Origin: Chloroflexota bacterium
GTDB taxonomy: Bacteria; Chloroflexota; Anaerolineae; Aggregatilineales; Phototrophicaceae
Direction of reading: 5' to 3'
Assembly: GCA_026706455.1 (NCBI GenBank)
Contig: JAPOYS010000053.1
Span: 1-50,936, forward strand
DNA length: 50,936 nt
Shown: one piece after another, positions 43,015 through 50,936 of the stretch
Layout: each line of letters starts with the position of its first letter
How positions within the stretch are numbered: position 1 is the stretch's first letter
Program-made: the position numbers and the translations under genes
The notes under the pieces: generated by a model
Databases searched by the model: none
What the model was told of the DNA's origin: nothing
What the model saw: only the letters and a program-made list of their open reading frames with translations

Positions 43015-44946
43015 ATGCAAAATGGATCACTCTATCAAAAACTGACGCCGCTGACATACGACGCCGTAAGCTGGACCGATGGCTTCTGGGGCCGTCTCCA
43101 CCAACTCTGCCGCGAAACTGTGCTGCCGCGCATGCGGGAAGCCCTCGATGAGCCTGAAAACGGCGCCGTCTTCAGCAACTTCACTATCGCCGCCGGCTTG
43201 CAGCAGGGCGAGCGCAAAGGCACGATGTGGAGCGATGGCGACTGCTACAAGTACATGGAAGCCATGACCCATATCTATGGTGCCGCCAAGGAGCAGGCCA
43301 TTATCGAGCAATTGGACGAACTTATCGCTGTGATCGCCCAAGCGCAGGAAGACGACGGCTACATCAGCACGCCCATGCAACTGCGTGACGACAAAGAGCG
43401 CTGGACTGACCTGCATGACCACGAACTCTATAACATGGGCCACCTCCTCACCGCTGCCGCGGTCCATAACCGCATCACCGGGGCGCGCAACTTCCTCCAG
43501 ATCGCGATTGATCTGGCCGATTACCTCTACGACCTCTTCATGCCGCGCCCGCCGGAACTGGCGCATTTCGGCTTCAATCCCTCCAATATCATGGGCGCCG
43601 TCGATCTCTACCGCGTCACCGGCGATGATCGCTATCTGGAGCTGGCTCAGTGTTTCGTCGAAATGCGCGGCTCGCAGCCCGGCGGCAAGGACCTCAATCA
43701 GTCGCTGGTTTCGCTGCGTGAGGAATCGCGAGCTGTTGGCCATGCCGTCACCGCCGGCTACTTGTATTGCGGCGCGGCCGATGTCGTGGCAGAAACCGGC
43801 GATGCCGAACTGCTGACCGGCTTGCAGCGCATCTGGGATAACGCTGTCCACAGCAAGATGTACATCACCGGCGGCACCTCCGCCCAGCATCACGGCTCAT
43901 CACAGCGGCCCGAGTTCGGCGGACGATCCGGTTCCGTCCACGAAGCTTTCGGCTATGAATACTCCCTGCCCAATGCCACCGCCTACAACGAAACCTGCGC
44001 CAATATCGCCCACGCCATGTGGAATTGGCGCATGCTCAACCTCTCCGGCGACGCCAAATACACCGACATTGTCGAGCTCGTTATCTACAACAGCATGCTC
44101 TCCTCCATGAGCCTGGATGGGATCAAGTTCTGCTACACCAATCCCTTGCGCTGGTATGGCGCCGAACACCCCCTGCTCAGTCAGGACACCTACGAGCGCT
44201 GGCGGCTTCTCTACTGTTACTGCTGCCCGACCAACACCGCCCGCACCATCGCCTTGCTGCACAACTGGTTCTACAGCGCATCTGAAGACGGGCTGTGGAT
44301 TCATCTTTACGGGGGCAATCGCCTGAATACGACCCTGCCCGACGGCTCGCTATTCGCCCTGACCCAGCAGACCGACTACCCCTGGGACGAGTCCGTTCGC
44401 ATCACCATCGACGAGGCGCCGGCGGGTGAAGTCTCGCTGATGCTGCGCATACCCGGCTGGGCTGACGCAGCCACCCTGCAAATCAATGGCGAAGCGAGCG
44501 ACTTGCCACTAACCCCGCAGAGCTATGTCGAACTCAAGCGCGTTTGGCAAGCGGGTGACGTGATTGATCTGCGCCTGCCCATGCCAGCGCGCAAGGTCAA
44601 AGCTCATCCTAAAGCCGAAGAGATTCGCAACCATGTCGCTATCATGCGCGGGCCCATCGTCTATTGCCTCGAAAGCGTCGACTTGCCGGAAGACGTCTCA
44701 ATTCTCGAGGTCTACGCGCCGGACGATATGCGCCTGGAACCAAGCAGGGAAGGGGACCTGCTCGGCGGCGTAGTTGCGCTGAAAGGCGCCGCCCGCCGTC
44801 TGTACGAGGATAATGGCGCGCCCGACCTCTACCTGGAAGCGGGGGACGAGAAGGAAGAGCCGCTCGATATCACGCTGATCCCCTACTACGCCTGGAACAA
44901 CCGCGGCATCAACGAGATGACCGTCTGGCTGCCCCGCCGCTTCTGA
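43015..44946 (+). CDS. Glycoside hydrolase family 127-like (beta-L-arabinofuranosidase)
   Basis: 643 residues of the GH127 (formerly DUF1680) family, zinc-dependent retaining enzymes that use cysteine as nucleophile. In the bifidobacterial enzyme HypBA1 the key set is Glu338, Cys340, Cys417, Cys418; here NETCA gives E326 and C328, and CYCCPTN gives C403 and C404, with the same spacing pattern. Other conserved segments are KYMEAMTHIYG, MYITGGTSA, HEAFGYEYSLPN and MRGPIVYCLE. No signal peptide, so it acts on imported sugars. Start: ATG 43015 (AGGA upstream); an ATG at 42973 overlapping the permease stop is in frame and would add 14 residues by coupling. Confidence 0.92.
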   Translation: MQNGSLYQKLTPLTYDAVSWTDGFWGRLHQLCRETVLPRMREALDEPENGAVFSNFTIAAGLQQGERKGTMWSDGDCYKYMEAMTHIYGAAKEQAIIEQLDELIAVIAQAQEDDGYISTPMQLRDDKERWTDLHDHELYNMGHLLTAAAVHNRITGARNFLQIAIDLADYLYDLFMPRPPELAHFGFNPSNIMGAVDLYRVTGDDRYLELAQCFVEMRGSQPGGKDLNQSLVSLREESRAVGHAVTAGYLYCGAADVVAETGDAELLTGLQRIWDNAVHSKMYITGGTSAQHHGSSQRPEFGGRSGSVHEAFGYEYSLPNATAYNETCANIAHAMWNWRMLNLSGDAKYTDIVELVIYNSMLSSMSLDGIKFCYTNPLRWYGAEHPLLSQDTYERWRLLYCYCCPTNTARTIALLHNWFYSASEDGLWIHLYGGNRLNTTLPDGSLFALTQQTDYPWDESVRITIDEAPAGEVSLMLRIPGWADAATLQINGEASDLPLTPQSYVELKRVWQAGDVIDLRLPMPARKVKAHPKAEEIRNHVAIMRGPIVYCLESVDLPEDVSILEVYAPDDMRLEPSREGDLLGGVVALKGAARRLYEDNGAPDLYLEAGDEKEEPLDITLIPYYAWNNRGINEMTVWLPRRF

Positions 44947-44964
44947 TCCCGCTATCTGACAATT

Positions 44965-44990
44965 GTAAGGGCGAACCTTGGCTCGCCCGC
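44965..44990. repeat. Spacer repeat, family I, short copy
   Basis: GTAAGGGCGAACCTTGGCTC followed by GCCCGC; the arms GGGCGA and TCGCCC are interrupted. It matches the right side of 8919-8971. Confidence 0.5.
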
Positions 44991-45143
44991 AATCGTATTC
45001 GACAGATTGTGAGACACGCCCGCTTCTGCGTCCACTCGTTGGATAATCCAGACCAACTGGGGCTTTATCGCCCGCCGCAAAGTCTGTATGGTAAGTTGCG
45101 GCAGCTTGCAAACCAGGAGGGCGCCGCTTAATCCGTATACCTT

Positions 45144-46913
45144 ATGGCGAAAATCGCATTAGATAGCCCCCTGTCCAAGAAAGCCGCGTCCAGCAGCTCC
45201 ATACTGCGCAGTTTCACCTTCCTTCGCAAATATCGCCACATCGCCCTCAGCGCCTATCTGCTCGCCCTGCTCAGCAACGGCCTGGCGATCATCATCCCGC
45301 AGACCATCCGCTGGATCGTCGACGCCGGCATCGTCCAGGAGGACATGCAGATCCTCCTCACAGCGCTGCTCGGCTTGCTGCTGCTCAGCCTGGTCAAAGC
45401 GCCGATAGACTTCCTGCTGGGCCGCTGGTCCGAGGTCGCTTCCCAAGGCGTCGCCTACGATATCCGCAACGCCATCTACGACAAGCTGAGTTCGCTCTCC
45501 TTCTCCTATCACGATCGCGCCCAGACCGGACAACTGCTGGCCCGCTCCATATCCGATGTCGAGCGCATTCGCTTCTTGACTGGCCGCGCCTTCCTGCGCC
45601 TCTTTCAGCATTCCACCCTGATGCTGCTGACCTTCATCGCCTTGCTGTTGATGAACCCGCGCCTCGCCTTGCTTTCGATGCTGCTTATGCCGCTGATGGG
45701 CTACGTCGCCTTTCGTCTCGGGAGCATCTACCGCCCGTTGTCGCTGGATCTACAGCATCAATTGGCCGAGATGACGACTGCGCTGGAGCAGAATCTGCGC
45801 GGCGCGAAGATCGTCAAAGCCTTCGCCCAGGAAGATGCCGAGATCGAGCGTTTCAACGAGGAAAACAGCAAGTGGTTCCGGCTGGCGGAAAAGCAAGTCA
45901 AAGTGACGACGCAGCACATCCCCTTGCTCGACTTCATCGCCAGCTTGAGCACCGTCGTCATCATCTGGCTCGGCGGGCGCTTCGTGATCGAAAGCAGCTT
46001 GACCATCGGCGAACTGGTCGCCTTCACCACCTACCTCGGCCAATTGATTTCGCCCGTACGCCGCCTCGGTGTCATCATCCCGGCGGTGGCGATGGCGTCG
46101 GCCGCCGGCGAGCGCATCTACACCATCCTCGATGCCCAATCGGAAGTGAAAGACGCGCCAGGCGCCAAAGAACTGCCGCCGATACAGGGCCGCGTCCGTT
46201 TTGAAGATGTCTCCTTCTCCTACTTCGGCCAGCGCCAGGTCCTGAATCGACTCGATTTCGAGGCGGAGGTCGGCGAAGTGGTCGCCCTGCTCGGCGCGAC
46301 CGGCTCGGGCAAATCCACCATCATTAACCTGATCCCACGCTTCTATGATGTCAGCCGCGGGCGCATCCTCGTCGATGGCTACGACCTGCGCGATGTGACG
46401 CTGAACTCCCTGCGCGACCAGATCGGCATCGTCCTCCAGGAGACCGTGCTCTTCGCCGCCAGCATCCGCGAGAATATCGCTTTCGGCTTGAACGGCGTTG
46501 GCGATGCCGAGGTCATCGAAGCGGCGAAAGCGGCACAGGCCCACGACTTCATCATGGCCATGCCCGCTGCTTACGACACCGAAGTCGGTGAACGCGGCGT
46601 CACCCTTTCCGGCGGGCAAAAACAGCGCATCGCCATCGCCCGCGCCTTGCTCAAAGACCCGCGCATTCTGCTGCTGGATGACGCCACCTCGAGCGTCGAT
46701 ACCGAAACCGAGCGCCTGATCCAACTGGCGCTGGAACGGCTGATGGTCGGGCGCACCTCGTTCATCATCGCCCAGCGCCTCAGCACCGTGCGCATGGCCG
46801 ACAAGGTGCTGGTCCTGCAGGGCGGGCGCATCGCCGCCGCCGGCACGCACGAAGAACTGCTGCATTCCTCCGGGCTCTACGCCGAAATCTACTATCGAAA
46901 CCTGCGGGAATGA
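45144..46913 (+). CDS. ABC exporter half-transporter with degenerate ATP site (subunit 1 of heterodimer)
   Basis: 589 residues: six-helix exporter domain (1-330) and nucleotide-binding domain. Walker A GATGSGKST (384-392), signature LSGGQ (488-492), Walker B LLLDDATSSVD with Asp513 where the catalytic Glu belongs, and Gln544 in place of the switch His (IIAQRLSTV). These changes are the hallmark of the inactive-site partner in heterodimeric exporters such as TM287/288 or BmrC/D. Its partner is the gene at 47867-49693, which has the complementary defects. No peptidase domain. GGAGG is unusually far from the ATG (about 23 bases), with an in-frame TAA between. Substrate: drug, lipid or peptide, unknown. 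Confidence 0.93.
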   Translation: MAKIALDSPLSKKAASSSSILRSFTFLRKYRHIALSAYLLALLSNGLAIIIPQTIRWIVDAGIVQEDMQILLTALLGLLLLSLVKAPIDFLLGRWSEVASQGVAYDIRNAIYDKLSSLSFSYHDRAQTGQLLARSISDVERIRFLTGRAFLRLFQHSTLMLLTFIALLLMNPRLALLSMLLMPLMGYVAFRLGSIYRPLSLDLQHQLAEMTTALEQNLRGAKIVKAFAQEDAEIERFNEENSKWFRLAEKQVKVTTQHIPLLDFIASLSTVVIIWLGGRFVIESSLTIGELVAFTTYLGQLISPVRRLGVIIPAVAMASAAGERIYTILDAQSEVKDAPGAKELPPIQGRVRFEDVSFSYFGQRQVLNRLDFEAEVGEVVALLGATGSGKSTIINLIPRFYDVSRGRILVDGYDLRDVTLNSLRDQIGIVLQETVLFAASIRENIAFGLNGVGDAEVIEAAKAAQAHDFIMAMPAAYDTEVGERGVTLSGGQKQRIAIARALLKDPRILLLDDATSSVDTETERLIQLALERLMVGRTSFIIAQRLSTVRMADKVLVLQGGRIAAAGTHEELLHSSGLYAEIYYRNLRE

Positions 46914-47003
46914 TCGGCTGTCGCGTAATCGAGCAGGCTTCTGCTCTCCAATCATTTCTTAGGGTAAACTTGACAGTAACAACGAGGGAGCCAACTTGGT
47001 TGA

Positions 47004-47423
47004 ATGCTGATGCGCCATGACTGGACACTGCTATGCACTGAGGTGCAAACTCAAGACATAGGCGCGTTAGGGTTAGGCAATGTGTTTTCTACCCTTCAGG
47101 TCTACAGCCCACTTGCTACGCTAGAGCAGGCCGAAACTGTTCTCTTTGACCCGCCGGCTATATTGGTCTCCCAATGGACGGCTGAGTTTGATGCCGATCG
47201 CCGCGTACACACCGCAACTGTTCAGCTGTTAGCGCCTGGTGGTGAGCAAGTCATGTGGACAAAGATTGTAGAAGTCGACTTTCGCTATCAATCATCCCAT
47301 CTTATGATGCTTATCATGCAAGAACTGCAGTTTGTTGGCAAAGGAACTTATGAGTATCATGTCGTGATAGAAGAATTTGCTGCAATTGGTGAATGGGGAA
47401 GAGCCTGCTTAACAATCAGCTAA
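47004..47423 (+). CDS. Small protein of unknown function (139 aa) inside the exporter locus
   Basis: Not firmly recognised. The sequence looks like a beta-rich single domain, starting RHDWTLLCTEVQTQDIGALG with LGNVFSTLQV and ending FVGKGTYEYHVVIEEFAAI. This faintly resembles small bacterial proteins of the DUF6941 kind, which share an N-terminal LxC/LLCxE strand and a terminal G-Y-x-h strand; that is only an impression. No signal peptide or helix bundle. An in-frame TGA directly before the ATG fixes the start. Base composition is lower in GC (about half) than in the flanking exporter genes. With the next two small genes it forms an insert between the two halves of one transporter. Confidence 0.65.
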   Translation: MLMRHDWTLLCTEVQTQDIGALGLGNVFSTLQVYSPLATLEQAETVLFDPPAILVSQWTAEFDADRRVHTATVQLLAPGGEQVMWTKIVEVDFRYQSSHLMMLIMQELQFVGKGTYEYHVVIEEFAAIGEWGRACLTIS

Positions 47424-47444
47424 TTGGGAAGGAGCTAAGTTATT

Positions 47445-47633
47445 ATGTCGGAACTACGCGCAAAGATCGTTAAAGATATGAAAGTCAGTGTATTCCACCT
47501 TACCCAAGATCGCATCAGTTATCCCAAAGACAAGGGTTCGCCTCTGCTCAAGCGGCTCGCGCCCAGGCGTCCCCCACTTAATCCCGCGCCACCTGAGAAA
47601 GACGATAATGCCACGCCAGCAACTCAAGACTGA
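47445..47633 (+). CDS. Small basic protein, tandem copy 1 (62 aa)
   Basis: Unrecognised. MSELRAKIVKDMKVSVFHLT is followed by DRISYPKDKGSPLLKRLAPR and a Pro/Asp-rich tail. A good AAGGAG lies 11 bases before the ATG. It is clearly homologous to the next frame: 26 of the first 43 positions are identical. Both are strongly basic before the tail, lack cysteine, signal peptide and membrane helix. Double-glycine leaders, as in exported bacteriocins, are absent. Confidence 0.7.
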   Translation: MSELRAKIVKDMKVSVFHLTQDRISYPKDKGSPLLKRLAPRRPPLNPAPPEKDDNATPATQD

Positions 47634-47654
47634 TCTCGAAAGCGCCAAGTAGTT

Positions 47655-47828
47655 ATGCCGAAACTGAAAGCTGAGATTGTACATGACGCTAAGAACGTAG
47701 TATTCCACCCTTCACCGGATCGGGTCAGCTATCCCGAAGGCAAGGATTCGCCACTGCTCAAACGACGCGCGCCAAAGCGGCCCGAGCAGAAGCCACAAGA
47801 GCCCAAGCAGGTCGACAAAGACGAATAG
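47655..47828 (+). CDS. Small basic protein, tandem copy 2 (57 aa)
   Basis: MPKLKAEIVHDAKNVVFHPS, then DRVSYPEGKDSPLLKRRAPK and a Lys/Pro/Gln tail ending KQVDKDE. Shares D-R-x-S-Y-P-x-x-K-x-S-P-L-L-K-R-x-A-P with copy 1. The ribosome binding site is weak (AAGTAG), so expression may depend on the upstream gene. It is short enough to be missed by automatic calling. Function unknown; the duplication and conserved core support real coding. Confidence 0.65.
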   Translation: MPKLKAEIVHDAKNVVFHPSPDRVSYPEGKDSPLLKRRAPKRPEQKPQEPKQVDKDE

Positions 47829-47866
47829 TCGGCATCGGGCAGCGAGATTCGTAGACGGAGGCAACC

Positions 47867-49693
47867 ATCGGCTTCTCAATCGGCACAACCGGCTTAACAC
47901 AGGGCGGTCCGCGCAGAACCTTGGAAGGCTTCGCCGAAAAGGTCGAGGGCCGTTCTTTCAACTTGCGTGTGCTCTGGTATCTGCTCGTCTTCGTCCGCCC
48001 TTATGTTCTGCGCATGGTCGGCGCATTTCTGGCCATGCTCGCCGTCACCGCCCTGACGCTCTACACACCTTACCTGGTCAAAGAGGCGATTGACGGGCCC
48101 ATCACCGCGGGCGACATTCCGGCGCTGAACGACATCGTCCTCCTCATGCTGCTGGCCTTTGTCGGCTTGTACCTGGCGTCGATGGCGCAGCGCTACCTGC
48201 TCAGTTGGGTCGGCCAGAAAGTGCTCGCCGATCTGCGCAGCGCCCTCTTCCGCCACTTGCAGGAACTGCCGCTGGCTTACCATGACCAGCACATCATCGG
48301 CGTCACCATCTCCCGCGTCATCAGCGATGTCGGCGTCATCAACCAGTTGCTGTCCCAAGGGCTGATCACGCTCCTGGGCGATTCGCTCCTGCTGGGCGGT
48401 ATCATCATCGTCATGCTTTCCCTCAATGCCCAGCTCGCCCTCGTGACCTTCGCCATCATCCCCGTGATCGTGCTGGCGACTATGGTCTTCGCCGGCCGCG
48501 CCAAAGTCGCCTTCCGCAATACCCGCGCCCGCAACGCCCTTATGATCGGCGACCTGGCGGAAAACCTCAGCGGCATCCGCGTCATCCAAGCCTTCGCCAA
48601 TGAAGATATCACCTCGGTGAGATTCGACGAGGTCAATCAAGCCAATCGCGATGCCCACGTCGAAGCGATGTCCCTGTCCTTCATATTCCTGCCGACGGTC
48701 GAGTTCCTCAGCATCGTCGCCACCGGCATCGTCCTGCTCTTCGGCGGCTTGAGCGTCGCCCAGGGCAACCTGACGCTGGGAACGGTTATCGCCTTCCTCG
48801 CTTACGTCAATCGCTTCTTCCTGCCCGTGCAAGAGCTCAGCCAGCTCTACGCCACCATGCAGACGGCTATGGCGGGCGGCGAACGCGTCATCAACCTGCT
48901 CAACACCGAGCCCGAAATCAAAGATCGCCCCGATGCGACCGACATGCCGCCGATACAGGGGCGCATCGAATTCCGCGATGTGCAATTCGGCTACAGCGAG
49001 AATCTGCCCGTCCTGCGCGATATCAACCTGGATATTCCGGCCGGCACGATGGTGGCTCTCGTCGGACCGACCGGCGCCGGCAAGACCTCCATCGCCAACC
49101 TGATCGCCCGCTTTTACGATGTCAGCGACGGCGCCTTGCTGATCGACGGCATTGATATCCGAGAGGTGAAACAGCGCTCAATGCGCCAGCAGATGGCGCT
49201 CGTCTCCCAAGACCCCTTCATCTTCGCCGGCACCATCGCCGATAACATCCGCTTCGGGGTACCAGAAGCGAGCATGCAAGAAGTCATCGCCGCCGGCGAA
49301 TTGGCCAACGTCGCCGAATTCGTGCGCGATCTGCCCCTCGGTTACGAGACCGAAATCTATGAAGACGGCGCCAATCTCTCGGTCGGGCAGCGCCAACTCA
49401 TCTCCATCGCCCGCGCCATCCTGGCCGATCCGCGCATCCTCATCATGGACGAAGCCACATCCAGCGTCGATATGGTCACCGAAGCGCTCATCCAGGACGC
49501 TCTCGCCAAGCTGCTCTCCGAGCGCAGCGCCATCGTCATCGCCCACCGCCTCAGCACCATCGTCAGCGCCGACCTCATCTGCGTCGTCGACGACGGACGC
49601 ATCTGCGAGATGGGCGCGCACCCCGACCTGCTCGCCCGCCGCGGCCTCTACGCCGAACTCTACGACCGCCAATTCGTCGACTTGGCCGACTGA
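47867..49693 (+). CDS. ABC exporter half-transporter with catalytic ATP site residues (subunit 2 of heterodimer)
   Basis: 608 residues if started at the ATC at 47867, or 590 from a TTG at 47921. GGAGG lies exactly 5 bases before the ATC and an in-frame TAG ends the frame at 47852-47854; the resulting N-terminus reads (M)GFSIGTTGLTQGGPRRTLE, and MGF- starts are common in Chloroflexota exporters. Walker A GPTGAGKTS (400-408), signature LSVGQ (504-508, degenerate), Walker B LIMDEATSSVD with Glu529, switch His560. The intact Glu/His with a degenerate signature complements the 45144-46913 subunit exactly as in TM287/288-type heterodimers. Six-helix exporter domain at the N-terminal half. Confidence 0.93.
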   Translation: MGFSIGTTGLTQGGPRRTLEGFAEKVEGRSFNLRVLWYLLVFVRPYVLRMVGAFLAMLAVTALTLYTPYLVKEAIDGPITAGDIPALNDIVLLMLLAFVGLYLASMAQRYLLSWVGQKVLADLRSALFRHLQELPLAYHDQHIIGVTISRVISDVGVINQLLSQGLITLLGDSLLLGGIIIVMLSLNAQLALVTFAIIPVIVLATMVFAGRAKVAFRNTRARNALMIGDLAENLSGIRVIQAFANEDITSVRFDEVNQANRDAHVEAMSLSFIFLPTVEFLSIVATGIVLLFGGLSVAQGNLTLGTVIAFLAYVNRFFLPVQELSQLYATMQTAMAGGERVINLLNTEPEIKDRPDATDMPPIQGRIEFRDVQFGYSENLPVLRDINLDIPAGTMVALVGPTGAGKTSIANLIARFYDVSDGALLIDGIDIREVKQRSMRQQMALVSQDPFIFAGTIADNIRFGVPEASMQEVIAAGELANVAEFVRDLPLGYETEIYEDGANLSVGQRQLISIARAILADPRILIMDEATSSVDMVTEALIQDALAKLLSERSAIVIAHRLSTIVSADLICVVDDGRICEMGAHPDLLARRGLYAELYDRQFVDLAD

Positions 49694-49729
49694 GATCTGG
49701 CGCGTCTGTCAGAGCTGCGCCGACTTCCC

Positions 49730-50936
49730 TCACCTATCGTATTCCAGGGCGAGCAGGAAGAGCCGCTTCAGCCTCTGATTGCGCATGCTGGATCCCTCAA
49801 AGTGCTGCATCAGGCGATGCTTCATATCAGCAATGAGCTCGGCGTACTGCGGATCCTGAACCAGATTGTTCATTTCAAAGGGGTCGTCCTGCAGGTCATA
49901 CAGCTCGTTCATATCATGAATCGAGAAGACATACTTGTAGCGATCCTGCAGAATCATGCGTTGAGGAAACAGGTAGCTATGCCCCATGTGCTCGCAGATG
50001 AGCTCATCGGACCAATCGGCATAATCCGGCGTTTGGCACAGTGGCAGTACGCTGCGGCTGTGCATGTGATCGGGCACGGCGACGCCGGCCGCGTCCAGAA
50101 TGGTGGCGGTTGCGTCCATATTGGAAACAAGCTGATCGGTCCGCTGGCCCCCTTCAATCGCGGCTGGCCAGCGAATCGCCATGGGCACACGTACCACCTC
50201 CTCGATAAACGTCGAGGACTTGTCCCACAATCCGCCATGACTGGCGACTGCATCACCATGATCGGCCAGCCAGATCACGATCGTATTGTCCGCCAGCGAC
50301 AACTCATCGAGTGTATCGAGCACGTTTCCGATGGCGGCGTCCGTCTGGTAACCTTGCGCGTAGCAGCGAGCGAGGATCTCTTGCCAAGTGGACCATTCGG
50401 GAAAGGCGGCGGCGCTGCCATGAGAAATTTCACGGTGGTAGAGATGGCGGAAGGGACGCCCGGCGAGGTCGTCGCGGAAGCTGGGGTATTCGGGAATCGC
50501 GGCCGGGTCAACCATGTCGGCGTATTCGGTCGACGGGTAATAGGGCTGGTGCGGTCCCCAAAGGCTGACGACCAGGCTGAACGGCTGATCTTCAGCGGCG
50601 AATTCGCGCAGCTTCTCGCAGGCGAGGTGGGCGACGAACTGCTCTTCATGCGCTTCCGGCGGACCGGCAAGCACCCCCGAACCGTTCATGAACTTCCAGG
50701 GGGATGGATCGTGCAAGACGATTTCCTGCCCCCGCCACTCCGGATAATTGATGTTGTATTCGATCAGGGCGCGGGCGTCGCCGAATCCCCGTTCCTCGGC
50801 ATAAGACTTGTAGGCGTCGGACATGTAGATCTTGCCGTAGTCGGGCAAGCTCCAGCCTTCAATGCCGTAGTCGATGGGCAGGCGCTCGCGGCCGCAGTGC
50901 CATTGCGGTATCCCGCCTGCGACAAGTAGTGGCTGT
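49730..50936 (-). CDS. Sulfatase (S1 family), 5' end outside window, apparent frameshift
   Basis: C-terminal three quarters of a formylglycine-type sulfatase, convergent with the exporter gene. Readable are LPIDYGIEGWSLPDYGKIY, SLWGPHQPYY, TIVIWLADHGD (metal ligands) and ELYDLQDDPFEMNNL near the end. At the window edge the bases 50904-50936 read SHYLSQAGYRN in one frame, while WHCGRERLP, the expected continuation of a GKWHxG motif, begins at 50902 in another. A loss of 3n+1 bases at this point would explain it. So the gene is either a pseudogene, phase-variable or affected by a sequence error; the catalytic cysteine lies outside the window. Confidence 0.85.
   Translation of the reverse strand, partial: QPLLVAGGIPQWHCGRERLPIDYGIEGWSLPDYGKIYMSDAYKSYAEERGFGDARALIEYNINYPEWRGQEIVLHDPSPWKFMNGSGVLAGPPEAHEEQFVAHLACEKLREFAAEDQPFSLVVSLWGPHQPYYPSTEYADMVDPAAIPEYPSFRDDLAGRPFRHLYHREISHGSAAAFPEWSTWQEILARCYAQGYQTDAAIGNVLDTLDELSLADNTIVIWLADHGDAVASHGGLWDKSSTFIEEVVRVPMAIRWPAAIEGGQRTDQLVSNMDATATILDAAGVAVPDHMHSRSVLPLCQTPDYADWSDELICEHMGHSYLFPQRMILQDRYKYVFSIHDMNELYDLQDDPFEMNNLVQDPQYAELIADMKHRLMQHFEGSSMRNQRLKRLFLLALEYDR

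Noticed and set aside
47445-47828. Bacteriocin precursors exported by the flanking ABC genes
   Set aside because: No double-glycine leader, no cysteines and no peptidase domain in either exporter half; kept only as an open possibility.
49802-50929. Long open frame on the plus strand opposite the sulfatase
   Set aside because: It lies antisense to a clear sulfatase and shows no family motif; long antisense frames are common in GC-rich DNA.

Overview
The window is about 51 kb of GC-rich bacterial DNA that most likely comes from a Chloroflexota (Anaerolineae-like) genome. This is inferred, not proven. The grounds are the beta-sandwich domains with FLH...PLGPRLPT...W...LPxDLxPGxYxxxxGLY motifs that this phylum fuses to membrane proteins, the G/C-rich palindromic spacer repeats, and the mix of sulfatases, F420/LLM-type oxidoreductases, sugar isomerases and many ABC transporters. 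No rRNA, tRNA, CRISPR array, integrase or transposase was seen.

Layout. 1-882: end of an oligopeptide ABC ATPase. 1028-7832: four tandem paralogues of an eight-helix membrane protein carrying two outer beta domains, followed by a zinc alcohol dehydrogenase-like gene (7857-8897). 9019-12539: a sulfatase and two sugar isomerase/epimerase genes, facing a LarA-like gene (12547-13803, minus). 13804-15530: a spacer with a helically phased hexamer array and a dyad, then an orphan DNA methyltransferase. 15531-17159: homocysteine methyltransferase-like and SDR genes. 17220-20116 (minus): a peptide-type binding protein and a spondin-like secreted protein with a Met/Asp-rich insert. 20772-23263 (minus): a tight DinB - sialidase-like - DNA methyltransferase cluster. 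23440-24299: msrB and a thioesterase. 24296-29410 (minus): a complete branched-chain amino acid ABC importer whose gene junctions are filled with repeats. 29541-32101: an LLM oxidoreductase, a coiled-coil protein and an acetamidase/formamidase. 32143-35857 (minus): two adjacent secreted proteins, each with four cysteine-paired repeats and an SH3b domain. 35985-39255 (minus): an operon of D-amino acid oxidase, EamA transporter, Rid-family protein and LLM oxidoreductase. 39683-44946: a Tat-exported sugar-binding protein, two permeases and a GH127 arabinofuranosidase-like enzyme. 45144-49693: a heterodimeric ABC exporter whose two halves are separated by a lower-GC insert with three small genes. 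49730-50936 (minus): the 3' part of a sulfatase with an apparent frameshift.

The overall picture is a heterotroph that takes up peptides, amino acids and plant- or algal-type sugars, removes sulfate esters and arabinofuranosides, and invests in secreted repeat proteins. The strongest candidates for undescribed biology are the four-paralogue membrane family with a conserved Asp/Glu/His cluster, the phased GACGCA array plus a dyad element seen beside both DNA methyltransferase genes, the Met/Asp insert within a spondin-like fold, and the small tandem genes lying between the exporter halves. Two genes also have well-placed ribosome binding sites in front of an ATC codon.
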